The notes under the pieces are model-generated. The model searched no databases. It was not told the origin of the DNA and worked only from the letters and a program-made list of their open reading frames with translations. 8,476 nucleotides of DNA from Roseburia sp. AM59-24XD (GTDB lineage: Bacteria > Bacillota > Clostridia > Lachnospirales > Lachnospiraceae), in NCBI RefSeq assembly GCF_003478445.1, contig NZ_QUET01000052.1, positions 1-8,476 on the forward strand, in the 5' to 3' direction. Positions 1-5,892 of the stretch are shown here, in pieces. The position numbers were made by a program, and so were the translations under genes. Positions within the stretch are counted from its first letter, which is position 1, and every line of letters starts with the position of its first letter.

Positions 1-25
1 GTACAGGTTTCTTTTGTCTTGCCAT
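1..25 (-). CDS. 5' end of a minus-strand gene cut by the window edge; possibly an IS256-family transposase
   Basis: Reading the minus strand, an ATG at 25-23 is preceded by AGGAGGG (complement of 35-41) with 9 nt spacing, a strong ribosome binding site. The visible product is MARQKKPV before the window ends. Basic starts of this kind are, from memory, typical of IS256-family (mutator-type) transposases of Lachnospiraceae, and the AT-rich 80-bp leader with hairpins fits an IS end. Eight residues cannot prove a family; a ribosomal or DNA-binding protein is also possible. That a gene starts here is well supported; the product is a guess. Confidence 0.5.
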
Positions 26-42
26 AATAAAAGGCCCTCCTA

Positions 43-75
43 ATGATATTTATTTTATCATAGAAGAACCTTCTA
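43..75. repeat. Two tandem short hairpins in the leader of the left-edge gene
   Basis: ATGATA (43-48) and TATCAT (56-61) form a perfect 6-bp inverted repeat with a 7-nt loop. TAGAAG (61-66) and CTTCTA (70-75) form a second with a 3-nt loop; they share base 61. They lie 10-50 nt before the start of the left-edge gene. Hairpins in transposase leaders often block translation driven by read-in transcription, a possible role here. Neither is followed by a convincing U-run, so they are not good terminators. Confidence 0.4.
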
Positions 76-106
76 ATCATTATTTTACAGAAAAAGTATC
101 ACACTC

Positions 107-640
107 TCAGTAAATGTAGGATGATGACGACATTTTACGTACTTTCCGGATCTTCTTTCCGGAAAGATTCATGACATAGATTCCTTTATCCTCGTCCCGG
201 AAAAAAGTTTTATTGTATTTGGTTTTGACAAAATAAATCTTGTTGCCGATGACGATCGGATGATGTCCTTTGGTAAGCAGCTTTTTTGTTTTCTTTTTTA
301 CGTTAATCTTACAGATGTAGCAGTTGAATCCGTCACTTCCGTCTACGATGTTGTAAGTGGCATAAATATTGTTTCCTTTTATATTCAGATCAAAGAAACC
401 GTTGGTTGTACGTCCCTTGTATTTATTGGAAACAATCATTTTCTTTTTGTGTGTCTTTGTATTGATCTTCATTAGATCCATTCGCAGACCGCTTCCGGAG
501 TAGCTGTAGTAAATGTCGTTTCCTTTCCGGCATGCGCCATCCGGTATCTGTACTTTGTTTGCGGCATGTGCTTTCCCGGGTGCAAATGCAGCCAAGGATA
601 AACACATTATGGCTAATACTGCTTTTTTTGTGATTTTCAT
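107..640 (-). CDS. Secreted propeller-repeat protein (DUF5050-like), probably truncated
   Basis: The start is set at ATG 640-638 (MKITKK), with AAAGGTGG ending 8 nt upstream. A longer reading from GTG 652 would overlap this ribosome binding site. The product is 177 aa. Residues 1-26 are a Sec signal peptide: KITKK, a hydrophobic stretch and an AHA cleavage site before ANK, so the protein is exported. The mature part repeats a pattern of G-N-x-I-Y followed by K-I-N-x-x-T/K-K-K three times (around residues 40-71, 88-122 and 131-170). This resembles DUF5050/TolB-like beta-propeller blades. Complete propellers need at least five or six blades, and the protein ends at YIY right where IS-like sequence begins, so it is probably the N-terminal half of a longer gene. 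Function unknown; an envelope-associated binding or scaffold role is a guess. No confident promoter was found; a TTGACC lies at about 688 but its -10 is poor. Confidence 0.75.
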   Translation of the reverse strand: MKITKKAVLAIMCLSLAAFAPGKAHAANKVQIPDGACRKGNDIYYSYSGSGLRMDLMKINTKTHKKKMIVSNKYKGRTTNGFFDLNIKGNNIYATYNIVDGSDGFNCYICKINVKKKTKKLLTKGHHPIVIGNKIYFVKTKYNKTFFRDEDKGIYVMNLSGKKIRKVRKMSSSSYIY

Positions 641-820
641 AGAGAAATCCACCTTTCTTTATTCTTGTATTTTGTGATGTTTGGGTCAAAAGTATTTTGT
701 CGGTTGCCATATAGGACGTATATTTTTCATTTCTGCATTCATTTTAGCACTGTAATTTTTGGGTTTTAAACGAACTGACCGATGAGGAAATGCAGGGAAC
801 GAGACGTCCTTGCATGGATG

Positions 821-858
821 AAAAGAAAAATCCCCGGATCGTGAAAAGATCCGGGGAT
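821..858 (-). terminator. Rho-independent terminator of the GH3 gene
   Basis: ATCCCCGGATC (830-840) and GATCCGGGGAT (848-858) form a perfect 11-bp GC-rich stem with a 7-nt loop. On the minus strand it is followed by TTTTTCTTTT (829-821). It lies 31 nt after the stop of the GH3 tail frame (892-890), which suggests that 890, not 1120, is the natural gene end. Confidence 0.93.
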
Positions 859-889
859 GGAAATAGCTATAGATTGTTGGGGGCGGACA

Positions 890-1146
890 TTAAAGCTCGG
901 TTGACACCAGACGGAATCGGATGCTGTGCATGTCCAGTCCGCCCTGCGCAAAGAAGAGGCGCAGATTGGTATAGCGCGAGAACAGCGGAATGTCGATTCG
1001 GTGGGATACCGGAAGCCCGTTTGTGCCGTTCCAGGTGAAGGTGCCATATGCGGTTCCGAGACTGAACAGGGTAACCGGGATCTGCGCAACCTCACTCTGG
1101 GTGGAGCTTGCGGTGAGTGTCATTTCGTAAGTGCCGGCGTCAGGAT
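890..1146 (-). pseudogene. Out-of-frame C-terminal part of the GH3 gene (frameshift)
   Basis: In the -1 frame relative to the main GH3 ORF, the minus strand reads P-DAGTYEMTLTASS at 1144 and continues about 80 codons to TAA at 892-890, ending RFRLVSTEL. The main frame reaches GLDI at 1146 and then runs into LTPALTK and a TGA at 1122-1120. Joining them as GLDI-P-DAGTYEMTLTASS makes a continuous beta-sandwich-like domain, and DAGTYE is a typical strand-turn signature of such domains. One extra C in the ATCC at 1146-1143 would restore the frame. No slippery heptamer is present, so programmed frameshifting is unlikely. It is either a real disabling mutation or a sequencing error; the enzyme core is unaffected. 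Confidence 0.85.
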
Positions 1147-3648
1147 ATCCAGACCGAAGCTGTAGTTTGTCCCTTTATCGGTACAGATGTCCGACAGATC
1201 GATCGTAAGATCGCCATCCAGTTCATAAAATTTGACGGTAGATTCGTCCACATCGGACTCGTCTGCCGGACGATTGATAATATTGATCCTGCATTCTGTG
1301 CCAAGCAGCCGGTTCATCGCATGGGTGTTCATGAGGAAACGGCAGATGTTGGCGGCACAACGCTGCAATTCGCTGCGCTGCAGGGAACCGTCCTTCAGAG
1401 AGGCGAGAATGTTGTCGTCATTCTGTGCACCGCAGGAGCATACCATGTAAACATCGTTCTGTGCCATTGCCATGGCAGCGAGGTCGGACTTGTCGACTGC
1501 CTGTCCGCGGCGGTTGATCTTTGCCCACCAGTCGGTCATGGCAAAGCCGGTAAAGCCCCAGTCGTTTCGCAGGATCTGTGTGGTCAGATCGTAGTTGGCA
1601 GCTGTCCAGACGCCGTTGACCGGTCCGTAGGTTGTCATAATGGAGTCTGCATTGCCCTCCTTTACGGCAATCTCAAAGCCCTTGAGATAGATTTCGCGAA
1701 GAGCACGCTCGGAGATCACGGCATTCGTATCGTGACGGTCGGTCTCCTGGTTGTTTCCGCAGAAATGCTTGATCGTTCCGGTGACGCCGGCACTGTGAAG
1801 TCCCTTTAACTGGGCGCTTGCAATGGTTCCGGTGAGGAACGGATCCTCGGAGAAATATTCAAAGTTTCTGCCGTTTAACGGGTGGCGGTGAATGTTCATG
1901 CCGGGTCCCAACAGGCAGTCAACCTTATTGGCGATCATTTCGAGTCCGGTCAGGGAGAAAAGCTCCCGGATCAGTGTACGATTAAACGTACAGGCGATCA
2001 TTGTTCCGTTTGGCAGGCTGAATGCTTTGGTACCGCAGTCGAGACGCATGCCGGATGGACCGTCATCACAGCAGCCGGATGGAATGCCGAGAGCAGTAAG
2101 TTCATCAGAGACACCACCGAAGGCAGCAGCTGTTCCTGCAGTTACCTTTGGACTGTTCATGCCCTCTCCACGGATCATGCAGGATAGATCATAGTCGGTC
2201 AGTTGGGCGATAAATTCGTCCATGGTGTGCGTGCCGTTTTTGACATCGGCGAGGCGGATGCCCTTGTCTCCGGTGAAAGGAATTTCCTTCGGAAGATTGT
2301 CCTGACGGCGCTTTGCCTCATCCACATGAGAAAGTGGAACATTTTCCATGCGGATCACATAGCGGCCCTCGGAGATCTCCGGATGGATACGGTCAAATGA
2401 TTCCACAGGGGCAAGAGCCTGCTCATGGCGGGAAATGACCTCTGTACTGTTTTGTGGACAATGATAGAACTCCTTCGCACTGCGCACATCAGAGCCTGCA
2501 TAGAAGCGATAGGTTCCTTCTTCGAGGACGAAGCAGTGAGCGTGTCCTGTCACACCGGAATCATCATAGGAAGCAATCTGTGCATTGGACACGGAGATCG
2601 TCATGACCTGGGACTTTCCGGGAGCCAGAGTGTCCGTCTTTTCGTAGCCGCAGAGAACGCGGGACGGCTTGCCGAGCCTGCCCTGTGGTGCCTTACAGTA
2701 GATCTGGACAACCTCTTTGCCACTGTAATTTCCGGTATTGGTGACTTTGACAGTGAAGTCCCATTTATCGGACAGTTGTTTTGCTCCTGTGATCGCAATA
2801 TCAAAGGTTGTATAGGAAAGACCAAAGCCAAAAGGATAGAGAACCTTATCGCGGGCAAATGTCTCAAAGTAGCGGTATCCGACATAAATATCCTCGGAAT
2901 AGAAGTTTCTGTATGGATCACCAAAGTATGGAGCGGAAGGATAGTCGTTTACATTAGCGGCGATCGTGTCGGTCAGCTTGCCGCACGGACTGATCTTACC
3001 GGTAAGCACGTCAGCAGTACCGGTTCCGCCGGTCATGCCGCCCTGCCATACATACAGGACAGAGTCCGGATCAAAGGACAGCAGCTCGTTCATGTCAATG
3101 ATATTGCCGACATTGAGCAGTACGATCATTTTCGGAAAATGGTGGCGGACCTTTGCAAGCATGTCCTTCTCGGCAGCAGTCAGAAGATAGGAGCCCTCAT
3201 GCAGAGAGTTGTCCTGTTCTTCGCCGGCAGTACGTCCGATGATGACGATCGCGGTATGGCTGCTTTCAGAGACATGTGCGACCAGCGCCTCGTCCAAAGG
3301 CATCTCGGTTTGTGACCATGGCTCCTTACCCCAGCCGTCTCCGAGATCAAAGGGGTTTTCACTGTCCCATTTCCGGTACACATCGAGCAGTTCTTCGTTG
3401 ACGGAGACACCGTTTTCCAGCAGACCGTCCGGAATGCCGGTGATCTTTGATACATTTACCATACCGCCGGATCCTGTTCCGCTTTTATAATAATGAAGCT
3501 GAATGCGTCCGAATAACGCGATTTCATCGTCCGGATTTAACGGAAGTGCATCGTTATCGTTCTTCAGCATGACAATTCCCTCAGAGACAACCTGTGCCGC
3601 TGTTTTTAAATATTGCTCCCAATCAAGTGTTTTTTCTGTCTGTGCCAT
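1120..3648 (-). CDS. Glycoside hydrolase family 3 beta-glucosidase, permuted domain order, frameshifted near the 3' end
   Basis: GH3 enzymes cleave terminal beta-glucosides or related beta-glycosides with retention. No signal peptide is seen, so the enzyme is probably cytoplasmic and acts on imported oligosaccharides or glycosides. The ATG at 3648 follows GAGG with 6 nt spacing. Domain order is swapped, as in Ruminococcus and Butyrivibrio enzymes: the alpha/beta sandwich comes first (about residues 15-285, probable acid/base E143 in AGEEQD), then an Fn3-like domain (about 295-390), then the TIM barrel (about 475-780). In the barrel the substrate-binding motifs are DDGPSG (528-533), NFEYFSEDP (595-603) and KH (627-628), and the nucleophile is D706 in FAMTDWW. 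The final beta-sandwich starts at about 805 and is interrupted: the frame ends at residue 842, while the matching sequence continues in the -1 frame to 890. Full length would be about 918 aa. The gene is monocistronic, with its own promoter (3685-3712) and terminator (821-858). Substrate specificity cannot be read from sequence. Confidence 0.9.
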   Translation of the reverse strand: MAQTEKTLDWEQYLKTAAQVVSEGIVMLKNDNDALPLNPDDEIALFGRIQLHYYKSGTGSGGMVNVSKITGIPDGLLENGVSVNEELLDVYRKWDSENPFDLGDGWGKEPWSQTEMPLDEALVAHVSESSHTAIVIIGRTAGEEQDNSLHEGSYLLTAAEKDMLAKVRHHFPKMIVLLNVGNIIDMNELLSFDPDSVLYVWQGGMTGGTGTADVLTGKISPCGKLTDTIAANVNDYPSAPYFGDPYRNFYSEDIYVGYRYFETFARDKVLYPFGFGLSYTTFDIAITGAKQLSDKWDFTVKVTNTGNYSGKEVVQIYCKAPQGRLGKPSRVLCGYEKTDTLAPGKSQVMTISVSNAQIASYDDSGVTGHAHCFVLEEGTYRFYAGSDVRSAKEFYHCPQNSTEVISRHEQALAPVESFDRIHPEISEGRYVIRMENVPLSHVDEAKRRQDNLPKEIPFTGDKGIRLADVKNGTHTMDEFIAQLTDYDLSCMIRGEGMNSPKVTAGTAAAFGGVSDELTALGIPSGCCDDGPSGMRLDCGTKAFSLPNGTMIACTFNRTLIRELFSLTGLEMIANKVDCLLGPGMNIHRHPLNGRNFEYFSEDPFLTGTIASAQLKGLHSAGVTGTIKHFCGNNQETDRHDTNAVISERALREIYLKGFEIAVKEGNADSIMTTYGPVNGVWTAANYDLTTQILRNDWGFTGFAMTDWWAKINRRGQAVDKSDLAAMAMAQNDVYMVCSCGAQNDDNILASLKDGSLQRSELQRCAANICRFLMNTHAMNRLLGTECRINIINRPADESDVDESTVKFYELDGDLTIDLSDICTDKGTNYSFGLDILTPALTK

Positions 3649-3684
3649 GATAATCCTCGTTTCTCTTAATATTTCTTACTTCAC

Positions 3685-3712
3685 ATCATATCGACCTTAC
3701 AGAATAAGTCAA
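3685..3712 (-). promoter_or_regulatory. Sigma-A promoter of the GH3 gene
   Basis: On the minus strand, TTGACT (3712-3707) and TATGAT (3690-3685) are separated by 16 bp. Transcription would start near 3678, giving a leader of about 30 nt with the GAGG ribosome binding site. It is divergent from the antiporter promoter about 45 bp away. Confidence 0.75.
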
Positions 3713-3757
3713 GAGGAAAGCAGATAATTCATTTTATTTTAATGTTTCCGTGCTGTG

Positions 3758-3786
3758 TTGTCTTTCCATCGAATATAGTATATGAT
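3758..3786 (+). promoter_or_regulatory. Sigma-A promoter of the cation/proton antiporter
   Basis: TTGTCT (3758-3763) and TATGAT (3781-3786) with 17-bp spacing. Predicted start near 3793, leader about 55 nt, with AGGAGG at 3837-3842 as ribosome binding site. Confidence 0.7.
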
Positions 3787-3847
3787 TGTAGAAATTGCGA
3801 CATATATTAGGTAGGGATACGTGTTTCCCATGGATGAGGAGGAGTGC

Positions 3848-5443
3848 ATGACAAATTACATATTGATTGTTGCGGCAATTATTTTACTCTGTCTGTTTCT
3901 GAATAAGATATCTGCGAAGCTTGGCATTCCGGTGCTGTTGGCGTTTATTCTGCTCGGCATGCTGTTTGGAACAGATGGACTTTTGAAGATTTCATTTGAC
4001 AATTATCAGATAGCGGAGCAGATCTGTACGGTTTCGCTGATCTTTATTATGTTTTACGGCGGCTTTGGAACGAACTGGAAGCAGGCGAGACCGGTGGCGG
4101 GAAAAGCAGTGCTGCTTTCCACGCTGGGTGTGCTTTTGACGGCAGCGGCGACAGGGATTTTCTGCTGGGGCGTACTCAGGTTTGATTTCTGGGAAAGCAT
4201 GCTGATCGGTGCGGTATTAAGTTCCACAGATGCGGCTTCTGTGTTTTCGATCCTGCGTTCAAAACGCCTCAATCTGAAGGATAACACGGCATCCATGCTG
4301 GAGATGGAGAGTGGTAGTAATGATCCCTGCTCGTATATGCTGGCGGTGATCATTCTGGCAGTGATGAAGGGCGGCTTTACCGGGGAAAGTCTGGTGAAGC
4401 TTGTGCTGCTGCAGGTAATCTTCGGTGTGCTTATCGGTGTTCTTACGGCGGTCTTTGGTGCATGGGTGCTTTCGCGTATGAAGAATGCGGGGGACGGCGT
4501 GGATACGATCTTCGTATTCAGTATGGCGCTTTTGTCCTATGCCGGTGCGGCAATCCTTGGAGGCAACGGTTATCTGGCGGCTTATCTTGCCGGTCTGATC
4601 ATGGGAAACCGTCCGCTTCACAATAAGAAGTCGCTGGTTCATTTTTTTGATGGTCTGACAGGGCTGATGCAGATGCTGATCTTCTTTCTGCTCGGGCTCC
4701 TGGCGTTTCCGTCGGCATTGCCCGGGATCATCCCGGTGGCATTTGCGATTGCATTGTTTCTGACCTTTGTTGCAAGACCATTGTCCGTGTTTGCAATATT
4801 AACGCCATTCCGGTGCTCCGCCCGTCAGCAGCTTCTGGTGTCGTGGTCGGGATTGCGAGGTGCCGCGTCTATTGTATTTGCCATTCTGGCGACTGTGGAT
4901 CCGGCATATACGAAGAACGATCTCTTTCATATTGTAATTTTTATTGTGCTGTTCTCAATCAGCATTCAGGGATCGCTTCTGGGTTTTATGGCACGCAGGC
5001 TTGATATGATCGATGACAACAGCAACGTTATGAAGACGTTCAGTGATTATTCCGAGGAGGTTCCGGTCGAGTTTGTCAAGATTATGATCAAAAAGGATCA
5101 CCCATGGGCGGGGCACCGGATCAAAGATGTCACATCTCTGCCGGATCTTCTGTTGGTGTTGATCCTGCGTGGGGAGGAACGGATCGTGCCGAACGGCGAT
5201 ACTGTGATCATGGAGGGCGATAAGATCGTGCTCAGTGCACTTTCGCCGGAAGAAAATCTGGGGCTTTATCTGTCGGAGATTGAGATTGACAGGGAGAGTC
5301 CGTGGATCGGTCTGCCACTTTCCAGGGTCAAGCTTCCGGAGGACAGTCTGGTGCTTGTACTGATGCGTGAGGACCGCGTGAAAATACCGAACGGTAACAC
5401 TGTGATACGTGAAAATGATATTCTGGTCATTAGTCAGGTATAG
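3848..5443 (+). CDS. CPA-type K+(Na+)/H+ antiporter with two RCK_C domains (NhaP2/CvrA-like)
   Basis: Integral membrane exchanger of monovalent cations for protons, for ion and pH homeostasis. The start is set at ATG 3848, with AGGAGG (3837-3842) 5 nt upstream; a GTG at 3821 would add nine non-membrane residues (MFPMDEEEC) and lacks a ribosome binding site. Product 531 aa. Residues 1 to about 385 form roughly 12 hydrophobic segments. Family motifs visible there are SSTDAASVF (125-133), ESGSNDP (154-160, the ND pair of the ion site) and SGLRGAASIV (334-343). Two consecutive TrkA_C/RCK_C modules follow (about 403-465 and 475-531), each with the IPNG/VPNG, x-V-I, GD/ND-x-I/L-V pattern. RCK_C modules sense small ligands or cations in related transporters, so gating by a cytoplasmic signal is likely. 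K+ versus Na+ preference is not decidable; architecture favours K+/H+. It has its own promoter (3758-3786); no canonical terminator follows. Confidence 0.92.
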   Translation: MTNYILIVAAIILLCLFLNKISAKLGIPVLLAFILLGMLFGTDGLLKISFDNYQIAEQICTVSLIFIMFYGGFGTNWKQARPVAGKAVLLSTLGVLLTAAATGIFCWGVLRFDFWESMLIGAVLSSTDAASVFSILRSKRLNLKDNTASMLEMESGSNDPCSYMLAVIILAVMKGGFTGESLVKLVLLQVIFGVLIGVLTAVFGAWVLSRMKNAGDGVDTIFVFSMALLSYAGAAILGGNGYLAAYLAGLIMGNRPLHNKKSLVHFFDGLTGLMQMLIFFLLGLLAFPSALPGIIPVAFAIALFLTFVARPLSVFAILTPFRCSARQQLLVSWSGLRGAASIVFAILATVDPAYTKNDLFHIVIFIVLFSISIQGSLLGFMARRLDMIDDNSNVMKTFSDYSEEVPVEFVKIMIKKDHPWAGHRIKDVTSLPDLLLVLILRGEERIVPNGDTVIMEGDKIVLSALSPEENLGLYLSEIEIDRESPWIGLPLSRVKLPEDSLVLVLMREDRVKIPNGNTVIRENDILVISQV

Positions 5444-5445
5444 AC

Positions 5446-5470
5446 TTTATTGATAAAGAATATCAATAAA
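5446..5470. promoter_or_regulatory. Perfect 10-bp palindrome containing a Fur-box-like site
   Basis: TTTATTGATA (5446-5455) and TATCAATAAA (5461-5470) are perfect inverted repeats around AAGAA. The core TGATAAAGAATATCA (5451-5465) matches the Bacillus 7-1-7 Fur box TGATAATNATTATCA at 12 of 14 specified positions. It lies 3 bp after the antiporter stop and 12 bp before the -35 of the DUF6110/P1B operon. With no U-run on either side it is a poor terminator, so an operator is favoured. Fur binding is inference; another dimeric repressor is possible. Confidence 0.55.
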
Positions 5471-5492
5471 GAAATAAATGCTTGATTTCTTT
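5468..5492. repeat. Second AT-rich inverted repeat overlapping the operon -35
   Basis: AAAGAAAT (5468-5475) and ATTTCTTT (5485-5492) form a perfect 8-bp inverted repeat with a 9-nt centre. The left arm shares AAA with the palindrome at 5446-5470, so both hairpins cannot form fully at once, and the right arm covers the -35 hexamer (5482-5487). It could be an operator half of a composite control region or simply AT-rich chance. Confidence 0.35.
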
Positions 5493-5510
5493 GGGAAGGA
5501 AGAGTATAAA
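5482..5510 (+). promoter_or_regulatory. Sigma-A promoter of the DUF6110/P1B-ATPase operon
   Basis: TTGATT (5482-5487), 17-bp spacer, TATAAA (5505-5510). Predicted start near 5517, leaving a leader of about 64 nt to the ATG at 5581. It is flanked upstream by the Fur-box-like palindrome. Confidence 0.65.
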
Positions 5511-5531
5511 ATTGTTACACTATAAATAAAA

Positions 5532-5557
5532 CGTGGGGGATTTTATGTATTCCCACG
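5532..5557 (+). other. Small leader hairpin upstream of the DUF6110-like gene
   Basis: CGTGGG (5532-5537) and CCCACG (5552-5557) pair perfectly with a 14-nt loop, inside the predicted 5' leader and 8 nt before the AGGAGG at 5566-5571. It may protect the transcript or tune ribosome access. It is too small and lacks the conserved parts of the known Mn or Ni/Co riboswitches. Confidence 0.3.
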
Positions 5558-5580
5558 GACAATACAGGAGGCGTATCATT

Positions 5581-5886
5581 ATGTTAGATTGTTTAAAGAA
5601 AATTGATAAGGCAAAGACAGGAATTTTTGCAGCAGGCGTTTTATTCGGAACAGCAGGCATCAAGATTCTCGCCAGTGATGATGCGAAGAAGCTTTACACA
5701 AACTGTACAGCAGCCGTTCTTCGTGCAAAGGAATGTGTTTTAAAGACTGCAGCATGTGTTCAGGAGAATGCGGAGGACATTTATGCAGGTGCAAAGCAGA
5801 TCAACGATGACCGTGCAGCAATGGATGAGGAATTTGAGGATGAGTCTTTCACAGAGGTTGAAGACGAGGAAGAAACAGAGGCGTAG
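5581..5886 (+). CDS. Small membrane-anchored DUF6110-like protein, partner of the P1B ATPase (FezA-like candidate)
   Basis: The start is ATG 5581, with AGGAGG at 5566-5571 and 9 nt spacing; an upstream in-frame GTG at 5533 has no ribosome binding site. Product 101 aa. Residues 13-32 are a glycine/alanine-rich hydrophobic helix with a GxxxG (G19, G23), suitable for membrane insertion or helix packing. After it come SDDAKK and an amphipathic helical region (about 35-78) containing TNCTAAVLRAKECV, NAEDIYAGAKQIN and cysteines at 42, 52 and 59. The last 20 residues hold 13 Asp/Glu. This pattern matches DUF6110 as I remember it, a family found next to heavy-metal P-type ATPases in Clostridia. The ATPase gene starts 6 nt after the stop, so the two are co-transcribed and probably translationally coupled. 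By analogy with C. difficile fezA-fezB (ferrosome formation) it may be the membrane partner of the pump. That analogy is from memory and inferred. Confidence 0.75.
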   Translation: MLDCLKKIDKAKTGIFAAGVLFGTAGIKILASDDAKKLYTNCTAAVLRAKECVLKTAACVQENAEDIYAGAKQINDDRAAMDEEFEDESFTEVEDEEETEA

Positions 5887-5892
5887 GTCGAT

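Larger units (their letters stand above)
1..106 (-). mobile_element. Putative left end of an IS element (IS256-like), extending beyond the window
   Basis: The secreted-protein gene on the same strand stops abruptly at 109-107 after only about three repeats. The next bases on the minus strand, starting GAGTGTGATAC and then TTTTTCTGTAAAA, look like an IS terminal repeat, with a TGTAAA motif of the kind seen in IS256-family ends. About 80 bp later an ORF starts with a strong ribosome binding site. Spacing, same-strand orientation and truncation of the neighbour fit an insertion. The other terminus and the target duplication lie outside the window, so this is inference. Confidence 0.35.

Noticed and set aside
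1128..1146. Programmed -1 frameshift in the GH3 gene
   Set aside because: No X-XXY-YYZ slippery heptamer and no obvious downstream pseudoknot at the break; a single missing C explains it more simply.
1117..1809. Plus-strand open frame of 230 codons opposite the GH3 gene
   Set aside because: It lies wholly antisense to conserved GH3 catalytic sequence, has no ribosome binding site and no family-like features; it is a shadow frame.
2425..3315. Plus-strand open frame of 296 codons opposite the GH3 N-terminal domain
   Set aside because: Antisense to conserved GH3 domains, no credible initiation signal and no recognisable protein pattern.
3821..3847. GTG start for the antiporter adding nine residues
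   Set aside because: ATG 3848 has AGGAGG at 5 nt spacing, and the extra residues would consist of that ribosome binding site read as codons.
5446..5492. Terminator of the antiporter gene
   Set aside because: The two hairpins are AT-rich and neither is followed by a U-run; operator function fits better, though weak termination is not excluded.
5511..5580. Metal riboswitch in the leader of the P1B operon
   Set aside because: The leader is only about 64 nt with one 6-bp hairpin; it lacks the conserved loops of yybP-ykoY and NiCo riboswitches.
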